Assembly: GCA_028280675.1 (NCBI GenBank)
Contig: JANQLI010000148.1
Location: 1 to 38,786 of the forward strand
Length of the DNA: 38,786 nt
Direction: 5' to 3'
Origin: Alphaproteobacteria bacterium
GTDB lineage: Bacteria; Pseudomonadota; Alphaproteobacteria; SMXP01
The notes beneath the pieces were generated by a model, which was not told the origin of the DNA, made no database searches, and saw nothing but the letters and a program-made list of their open reading frames with translations. Of the stretch, positions 1-7,560 are shown in pieces. Both the position numbers and the translations under genes were made by a program. How positions within the stretch are numbered: position 1 is the stretch's first letter; every line of letters begins with the position of its first letter.

Positions 1-399
1 CAAACAAGTACTCAGATCCGGGTTATTCGGCCTCTTTCAGTCGATAAGACTGAGGTCACAATTTATTGTTTCGCTCCGAAGGGAGAGAGCGTCGAAGATC
101 GATCTCATCGCATTCGTCAGTATGAGGACTTCTTCAATGCAAGTGGTATGGCAACGCCAGATGATCTAAGGGAGTTCGAGCAATCACAAAAGGGATTCCA
201 AGGCACATCGGCTGAATGGAGTGATATTTCAAGAGGATCAACGCATTGGATCGAAGGTGCTGATGATAATGCAAAAGCTCTAGGCATCCATCCATTGATG
301 AGTGGTGAGAGAGTGGATGATGAAGGCATCTTCCTCGGTCAGCATGAATATTGGCTAGATACTCTAAAGAATGAATTGAAAAATGAAGTTGAGTTATGA
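1..399 (+). CDS. Rieske aromatic dioxygenase, large (alpha) subunit, C-terminal fragment (BenA/AntA type)
   Basis: Frame 1 is open from the first base, so the gene is cut by the window edge and only about 132 C-terminal residues are visible. They belong to the catalytic domain of benzoate/toluate/anthranilate 1,2-dioxygenase large subunits: a segment reading QYEDFFNASGMATPDDL, then the family-typical tail ending in YWLDTLKNE. The Rieske cluster and iron ligands lie upstream, outside the window. The stop overlaps the start of the beta subunit gene (ATGA at 396-399), so the two are translationally coupled. The substrate (benzoate, toluate, anthranilate or a relative) cannot be decided from this fragment. 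The family assignment is firm. Confidence 0.88.
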   Translation, partial: QTSTQIRVIRPLSVDKTEVTIYCFAPKGESVEDRSHRIRQYEDFFNASGMATPDDLREFEQSQKGFQGTSAEWSDISRGSTHWIEGADDNAKALGIHPLMSGERVDDEGIFLGQHEYWLDTLKNELKNEVEL

Positions 400-890
400 G
401 TAAGCTTGCCAGCATTCACGAATTCATCACCGTAGAAGGCCATCTTCTTGATGAGCGCCGTTTTGAAGAATGGCTGGACCTTTATGCAAATGATGTCGAA
501 TACTGGGTGCCGAGTTGGGATGAGAATGGATGCTTGGTTGATAACCCTGAAACGGATGTCTCCTTAATCTATTATTCACGCCGTGCGGGTTTAGAGGATC
601 GAATATTTCGTTTAGGAACAGAAAGGTCTTCTGCTTCCTTTCCATTGCCGCGGACAACACATTTGGCAACCAATGTTCTAATCATGGATAGGGTGGATAA
701 AGATATTTCAGTGAAATCAAACTGGGCCACTTACTCGTATAGAGATAATGTTACGCATGTCTATCATGGTTGTTCGCAGTACGTATTACGACAAGATGCC
801 TCGGAATTGGGTTGGAAAATCAAAAAGAAAAAGATTGTCATTCAAAATGATTATCTTGGACATGTTGTCGATTTTTACAGCATTTATTGA
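396..890 (+). CDS. Rieske aromatic dioxygenase, small (beta) subunit (BenB/AntB type)
   Basis: A 164-residue protein with the cone-shaped SnoaL/NTF2-like fold expected of ring-hydroxylating dioxygenase beta subunits. Recognisable segments are EGHLLDERRFEEWLDLY near the N-terminus, and the central YYSRRAGLEDRIFRLGT and FPLPRTTHLATN blocks, which match benzoate and anthranilate dioxygenase small subunits in order and spacing. Length is normal for BenB/AntB. The start overlaps the alpha subunit stop by four bases. The subunit is structural and helps set substrate range; it carries no metal. A reductase (BenC/AntC) does not follow, so electron supply must come from upstream or elsewhere. Confidence 0.9.
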   Translation: MSKLASIHEFITVEGHLLDERRFEEWLDLYANDVEYWVPSWDENGCLVDNPETDVSLIYYSRRAGLEDRIFRLGTERSSASFPLPRTTHLATNVLIMDRVDKDISVKSNWATYSYRDNVTHVYHGCSQYVLRQDASELGWKIKKKKIVIQNDYLGHVVDFYSIY

Positions 891-899
891 GTAACCCAA

Positions 900-1940
900 A
901 TGAAAGCCTTCATAAAATCAGATTTTACTCCAGGTCGTGCGTCATATGAAGATGTTAAAAAGCCGGAACCCAATGTGGATCAGGTACTCATAAGAGTTCA
1001 TGCGGCTGGTATCTGTGGCACAGATGTACATGTTTATCACTCCGCACCTTTTATGCTTCCTAAAATTAAGCAGCCTGTGATCATGGGGCATGAAGCAAGT
1101 GGTCGTGTTACGGCAATTGGTGAAAATGTACAATCCGTAAGGGTAGGTGATCGCATTGCGGTAGAAAGCCATATTTGGTGTGGCAACTGTCCAGCCTGTT
1201 TAGCTGGTCTTGAACACGTTTGTCCACATACGACTTATTTTGGTGTGGATGTTGATGGGGTCTTTTCCGAATATGCGCTTTTGCCTGAAAAAGTTTGCCG
1301 CCGCGTTCCTCAAGCGCTCGGCGATGAGGAGGCTGCACTGTTAGAGCCATTTGGCGTTGCGGTGCATGCCGCAACGAGTGGAGGAGGTGTATCTGGAAAG
1401 CGGGTTCTTGTTGCAGGATGCGGCCCGATCGGCCTTATGAATATTGCAGCCGCGAAGGCTCTTGGCGCTTCAGAGGTTTATGCGATTGACAAAAACCAAA
1501 AGAGATTAGATGTCGCAGAAGATATGGGAGCAGATTCTGTCATTCAAGCGAAAAACAATGATGGAAATGATCTGTTCTCCCAGAGTGATTTGGAGAATAT
1601 TGATGTGGCCATTGATTATACAGGACAGGCTGACGTGATTCAGTCCCTGAGCCGTTGTTTGCGCGTAGGAGGTTCCCTTCGTTTGCTGGCGATTCCAGAG
1701 AAATCAGCAGGCTTTCCCTATGAACATATCATACTGAAAGGGCTTGAGGTTGTGGGCGTGCATGGTCGCAAACTTTTTGAGACGTGGGATATTGCTGAAG
1801 ACCTATTAGTGAGTGGGAAAGTGAATCTATGGCCGGTGATCAGTCACCGTTTGTCTCTCCAAGATGTAGATGCTGGGTTTGAGTTTATTGCCCAGGAAGA
1901 AGCGTTAAAGATCCTCATTGTACCTAATAGTACGGAGTAG
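900..1940 (+). CDS. Zinc-dependent medium-chain alcohol/polyol dehydrogenase
   Basis: A 346-residue member of the MDR superfamily, closest in look to sorbitol, threonine and butanediol dehydrogenases. The catalytic zinc site is visible as C39 in GICGTD with H64 and E65 in GHEASG. The structural zinc site is C94, C97, C100 and C108. A Rossmann motif GCGPIG lies at about 173-178, followed by an acidic residue (D197) that favours NAD+. It starts 9 bases after the dioxygenase beta subunit stop, so it is probably in the same operon. Benzoate operons normally have an SDR-type cis-diol dehydrogenase (BenD) here. Whether this MDR enzyme replaces BenD or oxidises a separate alcohol is inference. Confidence 0.85.
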   Translation: MKAFIKSDFTPGRASYEDVKKPEPNVDQVLIRVHAAGICGTDVHVYHSAPFMLPKIKQPVIMGHEASGRVTAIGENVQSVRVGDRIAVESHIWCGNCPACLAGLEHVCPHTTYFGVDVDGVFSEYALLPEKVCRRVPQALGDEEAALLEPFGVAVHAATSGGGVSGKRVLVAGCGPIGLMNIAAAKALGASEVYAIDKNQKRLDVAEDMGADSVIQAKNNDGNDLFSQSDLENIDVAIDYTGQADVIQSLSRCLRVGGSLRLLAIPEKSAGFPYEHIILKGLEVVGVHGRKLFETWDIAEDLLVSGKVNLWPVISHRLSLQDVDAGFEFIAQEEALKILIVPNSTE

Positions 1941-1958
1941 CACCAATCACTTGCTGTG

Positions 1959-2939
1959 TTATGAACGAACCGTATGGGAAGGAAGCTCGTGATATTCTTT
2001 CTTATACTCTGCCGAAAACCGTCCTAAATGCGTGAATTGAAATTCCATCGCGATATCGGTTACTGATTTTCCTGTGAGGTGTGCTTTTTTGAGCTCTTGC
2101 CGAGCTTTCTCCAGCTTCAGCTTTTTAACATACGCCATAGGAGATATGCCCTGGTGATGTTTAAACCTCTCATACATGGTACGAATGTTAAGATTCGTTG
2201 CTTTGGCAAGAGCTTCAGGTGTAATGGCTTCGCGAATATTATTGTCAATGTAAGCATCGATATTGATAAGCCAAGCTGGTTGGTGTTCTGCTTCGGCTTT
2301 AAAAATTACATATGAATGCGTATTGTCTATGCTGCGGAGCAAATATTGTATGAGAAGCTTTTCTGCTGACTGTGAAAGACAATTTGAGGCTGTGTAAAAT
2401 GAAGACTCTGAAAACATATCATGTGTCATATGGCTGATGAGGCGCACTAAATCCAGCCCAGGTGATGAGCTAATGTCAAAACACTCTTGGAAGACAATGG
2501 GTGTTTTGATGGGTCTACGTGTGATTTCGTAAAGCTCTTTTTTGACTGTTTCTGGGTCGACTAACACGACGACTTTTTCACAATCAGGGCTATAAGTTAC
2601 CTTGATGTTTCCAGTTGGATTGATGATCACTGCATTGTGCTTGTTGGCAGTAAAGCAACGTCCTTCGGAGCGAATCTCACATCGGCCCCTGGTGACGATT
2701 TGGATGTGATACATGGAGCAAGGTTTTGTCGCGCGAACATCAACTTCTTGTCCATAGCTCAGGTAATTAATAGAAGAGCTGCCGATCTGGCTGTGCAGGA
2801 AAATCGCTTTATCTTTTGTTGTATGCGTATTCTCCACGGAACAATAATGGTCGCCTGTGAGCGCCCGCATTTGTTGATGGACCAGACTCGGGTGGGTTTG
2901 CGCGTGGTCGGAATACTCTGGTAAGAAGTCGAAATTCAT
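1959..2939 (-). CDS. AraC/XylS-family transcriptional activator (BenR-like)
   Basis: A 326-residue regulator. The N-terminal about 200 residues form a cupin-like effector domain of the AraC_binding_2 type found in XylS and BenR. The C-terminal about 100 residues carry two helix-turn-helix motifs, including SVTDIAMEFQFTHLGRF followed by a tail with YKKEYHELPSHT. The HLGRF...Y...F.ELPS pattern is the XylS/BenR signature. It converges on the dioxygenase and dehydrogenase operon and diverges from the maleylpyruvate isomerase gene. Activation by a benzoate-like effector is the family expectation; the actual effector and target promoter are not visible. Its 3' end lies 18 bases from the dehydrogenase stop. 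Confidence 0.85.
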   Translation of the reverse strand: MNFDFLPEYSDHAQTHPSLVHQQMRALTGDHYCSVENTHTTKDKAIFLHSQIGSSSINYLSYGQEVDVRATKPCSMYHIQIVTRGRCEIRSEGRCFTANKHNAVIINPTGNIKVTYSPDCEKVVVLVDPETVKKELYEITRRPIKTPIVFQECFDISSSPGLDLVRLISHMTHDMFSESSFYTASNCLSQSAEKLLIQYLLRSIDNTHSYVIFKAEAEHQPAWLINIDAYIDNNIREAITPEALAKATNLNIRTMYERFKHHQGISPMAYVKKLKLEKARQELKKAHLTGKSVTDIAMEFQFTHLGRFSAEYKKEYHELPSHTVRS

Positions 2940-2971
2940 CTGTTCCCTCTCTCACATCACACAATTACTGG

Positions 2972-2989
2972 AAGAATACTAGAATAGCA
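2972..2989. promoter_or_regulatory. Candidate operator, site 1 of 10 (CTAG-centred palindrome)
   Basis: Bases read AAGAATACTAGAATAGCA, 12 of 18 matching the window consensus TARCATACTAGTATGYTA by hand count. It lies in the 106-base gap between the divergent AraC regulator and maleylpyruvate isomerase genes. This is one of the two weakest copies; the core ATACTAG is intact. Confidence 0.45.
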
Positions 2990-3045
2990 GTTATTATCCA
3001 TGCTGACAAACACAGCTATTATTATAACTTTTCTGGACTGCACAG

Positions 3046-3684
3046 ATGAAACTATATGGATTTAGTCGAAGTTCTGCATCGTATCGTGTGCGCATTGCGC
3101 TTAATCTCAAGGGGATAACATATGAACAGCTCTCAGTTCGTCTTAGAGAAGGCGACCAGAGAAAAACAGAGTTTCTGGACTTGAATGCACAAGGTCTAGT
3201 CCCCGTTCTTAAAACGGAATCGCACGATCTTACGCAGTCTCTTGCTATTATAGAATGGCTCGATGAAGAATACCCACTCCCTGAGTTATTACCTCAGGAT
3301 TCTTTCGCGAAGGCTCATGTGCGTGCGATGGCACAGCTTGTCGCCTGTGATATTCATCCAATTAATAATTTACGTGTGTTACAATATCTTCGCGAAACCT
3401 TTTCTCAAGGTGAGGAGGGAGTGAATGAATGGGTGCAGCATTGGATAAATCTGGGTTTTGAATCGCTTGAAATGATTGTTGCGAAAGAACCTGAAGGTAA
3501 TGATTTCTGTTATGGTCAACGTCCCGGACTTGCAGATATCTGCTTGATACCGCAAATTGCGAATGCAGTGCGCTTTGGTGTCGATATGTCTCGTTTTCCG
3601 AGATTGCAGCATATCAATGAGGCATGTTTATGCATGGATTCTTTTCAATCGGCGGCGCCAAGCAATCAACCCGACTTTGATTAA
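3046..3684 (+). CDS. nagL: Maleylpyruvate isomerase (zeta-class glutathione S-transferase)
   Basis: A 212-residue zeta-class GST. The N-terminal thioredoxin fold carries the zeta motif SRSSASYRVRIAL at residues 7-19, which resembles the SSCSxRVRIAL motif of maleylacetoacetate and maleylpyruvate isomerases; the glutathione-site LNAQGLVPVL and the TQSLAIIEWLDE block follow. Length is typical. The gene faces fumarylpyruvate hydrolase and gentisate dioxygenase genes, so glutathione-dependent cis-trans isomerisation of maleylpyruvate to fumarylpyruvate is a better fit than the maleylacetoacetate reaction of tyrosine breakdown. Symbol assigned by analogy with the nag genes. It ends 27 bases from the convergent hydrolase gene with no obvious terminator. 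Confidence 0.85.
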   Translation: MKLYGFSRSSASYRVRIALNLKGITYEQLSVRLREGDQRKTEFLDLNAQGLVPVLKTESHDLTQSLAIIEWLDEEYPLPELLPQDSFAKAHVRAMAQLVACDIHPINNLRVLQYLRETFSQGEEGVNEWVQHWINLGFESLEMIVAKEPEGNDFCYGQRPGLADICLIPQIANAVRFGVDMSRFPRLQHINEACLCMDSFQSAAPSNQPDFD

Positions 3685-3711
3685 TGTGAATCCGGTTTAG
3701 TACGAACTCGG

Positions 3712-4410
3712 CTATGTGATTGAGAGGTCTACCGCTCCTATGCCTACTACCTCACCATGGAGATGATCGCCGGGCTGAACAGCTCCAACGCCCGCGGGCG
3801 TTCCTGTATAAATAAGGTCCCCAGGAACAAGGTGATAAAATTTGGATAGGTCGGAAATAATTTCTGGAACACTCCAAATGAGGTCCGAAATATCTGCCAG
3901 TTGTCGCATATCTCCGTTAACCTCAAGGGAGATCCCAGCTCTTTCAGGGTGTCCACATTGTTCTACTGTTACAATAGTTGAAATCACCGCTGATTGTTCA
4001 AAGTCCTTGCCCAGGTCCCATGGGCGTCCTTTCTCGCGTGCAACGAGTTGTAGGTCGCGCCGAGTCATATCTAAGCCAACGGCATACCCAAAAATGTGTT
4101 CGTGAGCAGAGGGTACATCTACATTTGAGCAGGGACTGCCTATTGCAACGACAAGTTCAATCTCGTGATGATAATTTTGCGTCCCGGGCGGGTAGGGTAT
4201 CTGCGCTCCCGTTTCGACAATCGTTGAAGGCGATTTGGTGAAGTAGAAAGGTGCTTCACGATCAACTTTTACTCCCATCTCTGCTGCATGCGCTTCATAG
4301 TTGCGCCCAACACAAAAGATACGGTTTACAGGAAAGCGTTCATCTGTTCCTGAAATCGAAACAGACGACGTTTGCGATGGTGGAAAAGTATAGATATGTT
4401 TTGAAGGCAT
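3712..4410 (-). CDS. nagK: Fumarylpyruvate hydrolase (FAH family)
   Basis: A 232-residue fumarylacetoacetate hydrolase-family enzyme of the short type. It shows the VGRNYEAHAAEM block at 34-45, the metal-binding E83 and E85 in YHHEIELVVAIG, D114 in GLDMTRRDLQ, and the C-terminal GDLIYTGTPAGVG segment. These match gentisate-pathway fumarylpyruvate hydrolases, which cleave fumarylpyruvate to fumarate and pyruvate. Its ATG overlaps the stop of the gentisate dioxygenase gene by one base (TAATG), so the pair is co-translated. With the isomerase opposite, the three genes complete gentisate degradation to central metabolites. Confidence 0.9.
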   Translation of the reverse strand: MPSKHIYTFPPSQTSSVSISGTDERFPVNRIFCVGRNYEAHAAEMGVKVDREAPFYFTKSPSTIVETGAQIPYPPGTQNYHHEIELVVAIGSPCSNVDVPSAHEHIFGYAVGLDMTRRDLQLVAREKGRPWDLGKDFEQSAVISTIVTVEQCGHPERAGISLEVNGDMRQLADISDLIWSVPEIISDLSKFYHLVPGDLIYTGTPAGVGAVQPGDHLHGEVVGIGAVDLSIT

Positions 4411-5468
4411 TATGTATGATTCTTTTCTGTAAATTCTTCATAGAAACCCAACTTGCGTTGCATGGGTGCATCATCGACCATAAAGAGAAATGCTGAGCGC
4501 GAACTTGATTGGTTTTGGTGTTGAATATTGGCGTGGGTAGGGACAGCAAAAGTGTCCCCTTCGTCCCAGGAAATTGTTTTGCCATCTATGAGGGATTGTC
4601 CACTTCCCTCAATAACATGGATAACTGCACTTGCGGATCGTCGGTGCGGCGTTGCTAACTCGCCGCCTCTTAGCATCAGTGCAGAAAACCCCAGGATCGG
4701 AAGGCATTCTTCACCTGTTTCAGGATTAACATAGGCAAGATGGACAAGTTCATCCAGCGCTGCATCTTTTTCACAGGATATCAATGCATCCCGGACATCT
4801 TTCCAGGGAAAGCGCACAAGGGGGTAAGGTTTCCGTTGTTGGTTTATGGACGAGTACGGGAGAAGACCAGCGCGTTTGTAGCGAGTTTGAGATGCGTCCA
4901 GTTTGTTCGAGAGTGGTTGGGGTGCGCCTTCTATGCAGTAAGAAGCCTCAACGGAATAGACTAATGGCAGATCCAGTGCGTCCAACCAAACAACGGGTCC
5001 GTCGCCATCGTGACCATGTTCATGCCACAGACCAGATGGTGTCAAGATAAGGTCTCCTTTTTCCATGGGGCAGCGTTCGCCTTCAACAGTGGTGAAGCCG
5101 CCACTCCCTTCAACAACAAAACGTACAGCGCTAGGGCTATGACGGTGGTTTGGTGCAACTTCATTGGGAAGAATTAATTGCATTCCAAGATAGATCGTAG
5201 GTGTTGCTTTCATGTTATCCAGGCCTAAACCTGGATTTGCTAATACGAGGACACGTCGTTCCGCTTTTTCAATAGGGGTAAGGTCACCAGCTTGAATCAG
5301 AAGGTGGCGTAAGTCTTGATAACGCCACAGTGTTGCCTCAGTGCTTCGCATGGGTATGTCGTACGGCAGGACATTCCTCAGACTGGGCCATAACGGGAGC
5401 AAGTTTAAGTCCGTTAAGGCTTCACGATAATCAAGTGGTAGATCTTCTAAAGTCCCAAGTTCGCTCAT
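4410..5468 (-). CDS. nagI: Gentisate 1,2-dioxygenase
   Basis: A 352-residue bicupin protein. The N-terminal cupin holds the iron site: H108 and H110 in NHRHSPSAVRF, and a third histidine at 149 in WHEHGH. The sequence between, VVEGSGGFTTVEGE, is typical of gentisate dioxygenases. The second cupin (about 255-335) has HRRSASAVIHVIEGSG and a degenerate metal site, as in the family. It oxidatively opens gentisate to maleylpyruvate. It is first in a two-gene operon with fumarylpyruvate hydrolase. A near-perfect copy of the recurring CTAG palindrome lies about 30 bases ahead of its start, so repression or activation by the cluster regulator is likely. Confidence 0.92.
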   Translation of the reverse strand: MSELGTLEDLPLDYREALTDLNLLPLWPSLRNVLPYDIPMRSTEATLWRYQDLRHLLIQAGDLTPIEKAERRVLVLANPGLGLDNMKATPTIYLGMQLILPNEVAPNHRHSPSAVRFVVEGSGGFTTVEGERCPMEKGDLILTPSGLWHEHGHDGDGPVVWLDALDLPLVYSVEASYCIEGAPQPLSNKLDASQTRYKRAGLLPYSSINQQRKPYPLVRFPWKDVRDALISCEKDAALDELVHLAYVNPETGEECLPILGFSALMLRGGELATPHRRSASAVIHVIEGSGQSLIDGKTISWDEGDTFAVPTHANIQHQNQSSSRSAFLFMVDDAPMQRKLGFYEEFTEKNHT

Positions 5469-5498
5469 GAACGGATTACTCTGTTAGGTAGTTCTATT

Positions 5499-5516
5499 AA
5501 GCATACTAGTATATTA
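5499..5516. promoter_or_regulatory. Candidate operator, site 2 of 10
   Basis: Bases read AAGCATACTAGTATATTA, 16 of 18 matching the consensus. It contains the perfect 10-bp palindrome ATACTAGTAT at 5503-5512. It lies just upstream of the gentisate dioxygenase start on the minus strand. In that orientation TATACT and TATGCT hexamers overlap the palindrome and could serve as a -10 element. Confidence 0.65.
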
Positions 5517-5606
5517 CATGGATTCTGGCGTGAGTTCAATATTCTATCGTCAACGTGGTGCAAAAAGCTGATAATGACACGGCAGAGCTCAAGAAATTCA
5601 GATTTC

Positions 5607-7268
5607 TTACAAATTATATGCTTCTAGTGGGCCTGGGTATTTAGCACCGATGTCTTGACCCTTTCCAATTTCAATATCGATAAGAGTATTCAGTTGCGTG
5701 TTTAGTTTTAGAATAAGGTCGCGGTGCGAGTTTTTACGGCTACCATAAGCGAGATTAGTGATTTCGTGGGGGTCATTTACTGTATCATAAAGCTCTAACT
5801 CGTTATGAGTGATTAAGCTTTCCCAATTACTGGGTTGATGATGTTCGGATGGACGGAAATATCGTGCGAACTTGTACCGGCCATCAAAAACTCCCCGTAA
5901 TAAAGAAATGTTATCGAGGGACGGCCTTTCGTTCTTATTGAGTGTGCGAAGGAGGCGTCGTTTGAAGAATTCCGGATCCCATGCATGAATCGTAGTGTAG
6001 TTAAAGAGAATGCCACGCTCAGAGCGTTTTGTTGGAGCGCTTGTTGTCGTAAGCGCGTCGTTTAGGGGGATGCCGGTGAGTTCAGGAAATGTCTCGTGTG
6101 AGTTCGTCTCACGTTGTTCAGCAAAATTCAAGATTGTCGGTACAATATCAATACCTGATGCTAAGGCTGAAGTTGAGAATCCGCTACTGTAATCGGGGTG
6201 TCGAATGATCAAAGGAACTCTTAAATTCTCTTTGTAAATATCGGGTCCTTTTAAGCGTAATCCATGGGCACCGGCGCGCTCGCCATGATCACTCGAATAA
6301 ATAATGATAGTGTTGTCGTATTGACCCGATTTGATAAGGGCATTGAGGACAGATTGAAGTTGTGTATCTGCATCTTGTATGCATGCATAATAATAAGACT
6401 GCCACTTCTTCCACTTTGCCTCATCATAACTTGTGGTTTCGCCTAACATATAGTCAAGGAACAGGGCATGATCCTTTTGCGCACTTGGTTTCTCTTTTAG
6501 GTCATCCAAATAGTAACTTTCAGGTAAATCATAATCCGTATCAGTGCTGTAGGGTGGAGCATTTGGGGCTTGGTGTAACTTTGAAACAAAGCCAGGGTGG
6601 ATCCGTTTTGATTCTTGCTGTCCCGTCACATCAAAATACATAATATCATGTGGATTGATAAAATTGACGGCAAGAAACCAAGGTTTGTCTTTCGAGATAC
6701 GTGTTGACTTATCGAGCAGCCAGTTGCTTGCATCCTTCGCAATGAGCGGATCAAGTCGATGCCCGTCCCAACCTTTTCCGCCATGAATCTTTTCATCCTG
6801 AAAATCTGAGAAACCAAAGCCATCGAGATCAAGTGTTGAATTAAAATTGTGATAGGTGAGGTGCCACTTACCCTTATAGGCCGTATAATAGCCAAGCTCG
6901 CGCAGCATATGACCAATAGTTTTTACTCCTGGGGCAAGTCCTGCAGACGGTTGCTCATCTCCTGGATTTGCGAAGACGCCCGTGTGTTGTGTATGCTGAC
7001 CTGTATAAATTGTTGAGCGTGATGGAGCACATGGTGCTGTTGTCACATAATAATTTGTAAAGTTGACACCATTCTCCTCTAAAAAATCGTGTCCAGGCAA
7101 ACTAAGATTCGAAGGTAAATCACCTCGGGACCTTTCTTGATCCGAGAGGATTAGAAGTATATTTGGCCTAGCGTGTTTTCGTGAAAGAAATGCCGCAGAC
7201 TGAGCTTTCCTAGCCGAGTTGAGGCTGAGAGTTGCCAGTGCGCTGGCTAAAAAAGTTCGCCTTTTCAT
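5607..7268 (-). CDS. Tat-exported type I sulfatase
   Basis: A 553-residue alkaline-phosphatase-superfamily sulfatase. The N-terminus has twin arginines at 3-4 (MKRRTFLASALATLSL) and an Ala-rich cleavage region near 20-26, so Tat export to the periplasm is predicted. The formylglycine motif is C80 in CAPSR, which needs oxidative maturation by a formylglycine-generating enzyme not seen here. Metal-site segments are LILSDQ near residue 43 and SSDHGERAGAHG further on. It hydrolyses a sulfate ester, but the substrate cannot be told from sequence. A ribosome site AGGGA precedes the start. It is divergent from a TonB-dependent receptor, with which it may act on the same substrate. Confidence 0.88.
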   Translation of the reverse strand: MKRRTFLASALATLSLNSARKAQSAAFLSRKHARPNILLILSDQERSRGDLPSNLSLPGHDFLEENGVNFTNYYVTTAPCAPSRSTIYTGQHTQHTGVFANPGDEQPSAGLAPGVKTIGHMLRELGYYTAYKGKWHLTYHNFNSTLDLDGFGFSDFQDEKIHGGKGWDGHRLDPLIAKDASNWLLDKSTRISKDKPWFLAVNFINPHDIMYFDVTGQQESKRIHPGFVSKLHQAPNAPPYSTDTDYDLPESYYLDDLKEKPSAQKDHALFLDYMLGETTSYDEAKWKKWQSYYYACIQDADTQLQSVLNALIKSGQYDNTIIIYSSDHGERAGAHGLRLKGPDIYKENLRVPLIIRHPDYSSGFSTSALASGIDIVPTILNFAEQRETNSHETFPELTGIPLNDALTTTSAPTKRSERGILFNYTTIHAWDPEFFKRRLLRTLNKNERPSLDNISLLRGVFDGRYKFARYFRPSEHHQPSNWESLITHNELELYDTVNDPHEITNLAYGSRKNSHRDLILKLNTQLNTLIDIEIGKGQDIGAKYPGPLEAYNL

Positions 7269-7376
7269 TGTGGATCCCTATCGGCTTAAACAGATTTTAT
7301 TAGATTCATCATGACTTTTCAGTTGGATAGGTCGTGATCCTCACAACCCTAGGCAACTCGTTGTTCGATAAATACC

Positions 7377-7404
7377 TTGACATAGGCTAACATATTAGTA
7401 TGCT
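7377..7404 (+). promoter_or_regulatory. Sigma-70-type promoter for the TonB-dependent receptor
   Basis: TTGACA at 7377-7382, a 16-base spacer and TATGCT at 7399-7404 form a good vegetative promoter on the plus strand. The -10 box overlaps operator site 3, so a bound regulator would block RNA polymerase. The implied leader is about 150 bases before the receptor ATG at 7561. Confidence 0.6.
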
Positions 7405-7405
7405 A
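7388..7405. promoter_or_regulatory. Candidate operator, site 3 of 10
   Basis: Bases read TAACATATTAGTATGCTA, 17 of 18 matching the consensus, the best copy in the window. It sits between the divergent sulfatase and TonB-receptor genes and overlaps the -10 box of the receptor promoter. The flank TAGGCTAACATA is also found at site 8. Confidence 0.7.
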
Positions 7406-7560
7406 AAGGCAATCTTGTGCACCGGCTAAACAGCCTGAGAGGCGTAAGATTTATAGAGATAGGGGGTTGTCGGAGCATTTTCATTTGTATGCTTGCATGC
7501 GCTAAGCGCTGTGACTGCAAAAAAATTATGCGTTCGGCTTAAACAAAGAGGAATTTAGAG

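Noticed and set aside
7485..7530. Possible structured leader or riboswitch ahead of the TonB receptor
   Set aside because: There are short repeats such as GCGCT-A-AGCGC, but no conserved riboswitch core that I recognise.
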